A DNA stretch of 64,000 bases from a virus. Shown in pieces: positions 62,122-64,000 of the stretch. The position numbers were made by a program, and so were the translations under genes. The notes beneath the pieces were generated by a model. The model made no database searches. It worked only from the letters and a program-made list of their open reading frames with translations, and had not been told where the DNA came from. The first letter of the stretch is position 1; each line of letters opens with the position of its first letter. The stretch covers positions 18,194-82,193 of IMG/VR virus record IMGVR_UViG_3300046512_000168. One strand, 5' to 3'.

Positions 62122-63191
62122 GCCAGTATGATTATGGCACTATCGACGTCATCGAGACGAACGGCACTGAGCTTGCCACCATGCTGCAGCAGTTCCGCGA
62201 TGCCGTCGAAAGCAGGCACTCCGGTTCCTCTCGCCCACCCTACGCACAGGCCGGGATGAAGTGGCTGGACACGTCCGGCGCGACATGGCTTGAGAAGTTC
62301 TTCGACGGCGCAGACGACATTCTGCTGGGCACGTTCGACCCGACAACCAACATCTATTACCCGAACCTACATTACTGGACGGCAGAAATCACCATCGCGT
62401 CCGCGACGACGACTGATGTCCTTGGCCTGGACAGCAACCGCGCCATCGTCACTGGCACCAATACAATTTCGTCGTTCGGGACGCGAAAGAACACGCTGAA
62501 ATTCGTGCGCTTCACGGGAGCGCTGACGATCAGCAACGGCAGCAGTATCGTCACGCCGGACGGCAGCGACATCAGCGTAACGGCCGGGCAGACGCTGATC
62601 GTCGTATCCGATAGTGCCGGCGTCGCCCGCATCTGGTCTGCCCCCTCTTCCGGCGTGCCGGTCGGCCAAGTGGTGCAGTTCGCCATGAACACTGCACCAC
62701 AGGGCTACCTGAAGTGCAACGGCGCTGCGATCAGCCGCACGGCCTATGCCGGCCTCTTCGCGCAGATCGGCACTCTCTATGGTGCTGGCGACGGGTCGAC
62801 CACGTTCAATGTTCCTGATCTGCGCGGTGAATTCATCCGTGGCTTTGACGATGGCCGTGGCGTGGACGCGGGGCGAACGATCGGTTCTGCCCAGGCCCAG
62901 TCTATTCAGTCGCACGGGCATACGGCCGTAGACCCTGGCCACACCCACAGCGTATCCGATCCAGGTCACGCCCATTCGCTGCAGGGATTTCAGGTGCCTA
63001 CACGTACCTTTGGCGGCGGCGGTCAGCTTGACGTGGGTAACGGCGGTCAAGTAGCCAATATCGCCAGCACCAGCGCGGCGGGAACCGGCATCGCTATCGC
63101 CGCCAGGACTACGGGTATCACCATCGCGGCGGCCGGCGGCGTGGAAACGCGTGGTCGCAACGTCGCCCTGCTCTACTGCATCAAATACTGA
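62118..63191 (+). CDS. Tail collar fibre
   Basis: The 357-residue protein has a phage tail-collar domain at about residues 195-265: GQVVQFAMNTAPQGYLKCNG and TFNVPDLRGEFIRGFDDGRG. After it, HGHTAVDPGHTHSVSDPGHA has repeated HxH motifs that may bind metal in a trimer, and a beta-rich tip ends in NVALLYCIKY. It is probably a side or tip fibre that contacts the host. Confidence 0.88.
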   Translation: MSQYDYGTIDVIETNGTELATMLQQFRDAVESRHSGSSRPPYAQAGMKWLDTSGATWLEKFFDGADDILLGTFDPTTNIYYPNLHYWTAEITIASATTTDVLGLDSNRAIVTGTNTISSFGTRKNTLKFVRFTGALTISNGSSIVTPDGSDISVTAGQTLIVVSDSAGVARIWSAPSSGVPVGQVVQFAMNTAPQGYLKCNGAAISRTAYAGLFAQIGTLYGAGDGSTTFNVPDLRGEFIRGFDDGRGVDAGRTIGSAQAQSIQSHGHTAVDPGHTHSVSDPGHAHSLQGFQVPTRTFGGGGQLDVGNGGQVANIASTSAAGTGIAIAARTTGITIAAAGGVETRGRNVALLYCIKY

Positions 63192-63202
63192 GGAAACCCA
63201 CT

Positions 63203-63814
63203 ATGCGCGTCTACAACTACGACCCGATCACCAAGGAATATCTCGGCTATTCTGAAGCAGACAACGACCCTCTTCAGAACCCTGACCGGGACGAGGAAGG
63301 TGTGTTCCTCATTCCAGCATGGGCGACGACCATCAAGCCACCAGAAGATAAGCCGAACAATATGCGTGTCTTCGTCAATGGCGCATGGGGCTATGTGCAC
63401 GTCGACACACCAGATGCGCCACCCTCAGAAGAGCCGGCGCCGCCGACATCGGCACAGGTGGACGCTGAGCGCGATCGCCGCATCAACAACGGTCTCATCT
63501 TCCAGGGCTTCGTCTATCAGACCGAGCCAGACGCCCGCGAAAACATTGCCGGTGCCTCGCAGGCAGCGTTCGGGGCAATCATGCTGAACGGTGCGCAGGC
63601 AGGAGACTATCGATGGAGCGATCCGAACAAAGACTTCGAGTGGATTTCAACGAACAACACGCGCGTCCCCATGGACGCTCCGACCATGTATGCGTTCGGT
63701 CTTGCTGCCCTGGCGCACAAGTCGGCTCATATCTTCGCGGCCAACGACCTGAAGAAGATGGAACCGATACCTGAAGACTACGCGACCAATGCTGCCTATT
63801 GGCCGGTCGTGTGA
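63203..63814 (+). CDS. DUF4376 protein, fibre assembly or tip
   Basis: The 203-residue product starts MRVYNYDPITKEYLGYSEAD, which is typical of fibre-associated proteins. Its C-terminal half (VDAERDRRINNGLIFQGFVY to the end) matches DUF4376. Such proteins follow fibre genes and may be chaperones or virion parts. It ends the structural operon, before a hairpin. Confidence 0.82.
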   Translation: MRVYNYDPITKEYLGYSEADNDPLQNPDRDEEGVFLIPAWATTIKPPEDKPNNMRVFVNGAWGYVHVDTPDAPPSEEPAPPTSAQVDAERDRRINNGLIFQGFVYQTEPDARENIAGASQAAFGAIMLNGAQAGDYRWSDPNKDFEWISTNNTRVPMDAPTMYAFGLAALAHKSAHIFAANDLKKMEPIPEDYATNAAYWPVV

Positions 63815-63817
63815 TGT

Positions 63818-63833
63818 GTGCAACAGGTTGCAC
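63818..63833. promoter_or_regulatory. Palindromic site 42
   Basis: GTGCAACAGGTTGCAC; the outer bases pair and the right half is also the start of a hairpin. Confidence 0.7.
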
Positions 63834-63859
63834 CTGGGGCAGAATTTCTTCCCCAGGTG
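63831..63859 (+). terminator. Hairpin, probable terminator
   Basis: CACCTGGGG at 63831-63839 and CCCCAGGTG at 63851-63859 form a 9-bp stem. There is no U tract, so termination may be partial. Confidence 0.6.
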
Positions 63860-63871
63860 CGCTCCTGTAGA

Positions 63872-63900
63872 TTGACATAACGATACCTTTATATGTAGGT
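63872..63900 (+). promoter_or_regulatory. Possible promoter with different spacer
   Basis: TTGACA at 63872-63877 has the ATATGTAGG part of the early promoters, but the rest of the spacer differs. The -10 would be GTAGGT or a nearby TATATG. Confidence 0.45.
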
Positions 63901-63960
63901 TGCGCGTCAAAGCAGCAGCCTATGGGCGGCAGTGATCCATCTCGGGAAAAGGATCAAATC

Positions 63961-64000
63961 ATGCTCCCCATCAAGCAGTTCCTCGCACGCGATACATTCT
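63961..64000 (+). CDS. Partial gene at window end
   Basis: ATG 63961, with AAAAGGAT upstream, opens a frame (MLPIKQFLARDTF) that continues past the window. Nothing more can be said. Confidence 0.6.
   Translation, partial: MLPIKQFLARDTF

Noticed and set aside
4-63833. Chromosomal parS or known LacI-family operator as identity of the palindrome
   Set aside because: The sequence differs from the parS consensus TGTTTCACGTGAAACA, and the centre is GC where LacI-type operators usually have CG. No ParB or LacI homologue is visible.
4-63833. CRISPR array
   Set aside because: Repeats are short and spaced irregularly by kilobases; there are no clustered spacers or cas genes.

Overview
This window is part of a large tailed bacteriophage genome. 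It has dense, overlapping genes that run almost entirely on the + strand, a lambda-like siphovirus head and tail module, and phage nucleotide-metabolism genes (dUTPase, ThyX). The GC-rich codon use, the TTGACA-type promoters and families such as DUF4031, DUF1643 and DUF551-like point to an alphaproteobacterial host, probably of the Rhizobiales; this is inference. No terminase, DNA polymerase, helicase or integrase is visible, so the genome extends beyond the window.

Layout. From 1 to about 23.4 kb lie some fifty small early or accessory genes in operons with ATGA or TGATG junctions. They include zinc-ribbon proteins, a PPP-type phosphatase, coiled-coil proteins, DUF4031, dUTPase, DUF1643 and short membrane proteins. 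From 23.5 to 29.3 kb there is a mixed block with an esterase-type tailspike, two small virion-like proteins, an RlpA-like secreted protein and PhoH. From 29.4 to 40.1 kb a second early block holds a BRCT protein, DUF1640-like, ThyX and HTH proteins, plus the only minus-strand gene (35469-35831). From 40.2 to 63.8 kb runs the structural operon: portal, SPP1 gp7-like, XkdF-like protease, scaffold-like protein, major capsid, connectors, tail tube, G/GT chaperones with a -1 frameshift, tape measure with a GH104 domain, M, L, K, I and J homologues, collar fibre and DUF4376 protein.

Two regulatory elements recur. At least 14 early promoters share a -35 TTGACA, a -10 like GATAGT and an almost invariant 17-bp spacer that starts AACACT. 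A 16-bp palindrome, consensus TTGCAACGCGTTGCAA, occurs about 40 times from base 4 to base 63833. It lies next to promoters and also inside genes, where it is usually read in one frame as Leu-Gln-Pro/Arg-Val-Ala. This looks like a genome-wide protein-binding system, comparable in principle to stoperators or partition sites. The minus-strand HTH gene, with one palindrome in its divergent intergenic region, is a candidate for the binding protein.

A second unexpected pattern is a shared C-terminal peptide. About fifteen otherwise unrelated early proteins end in a tail like R-R-A-I-D-L, and several others carry I-R-K-R-V/T-R near a terminus, including the N-terminus of the portal. Synonymous codons differ between copies, so the constraint seems to act on protein and not only on the ribosome-binding sites that some copies overlap.
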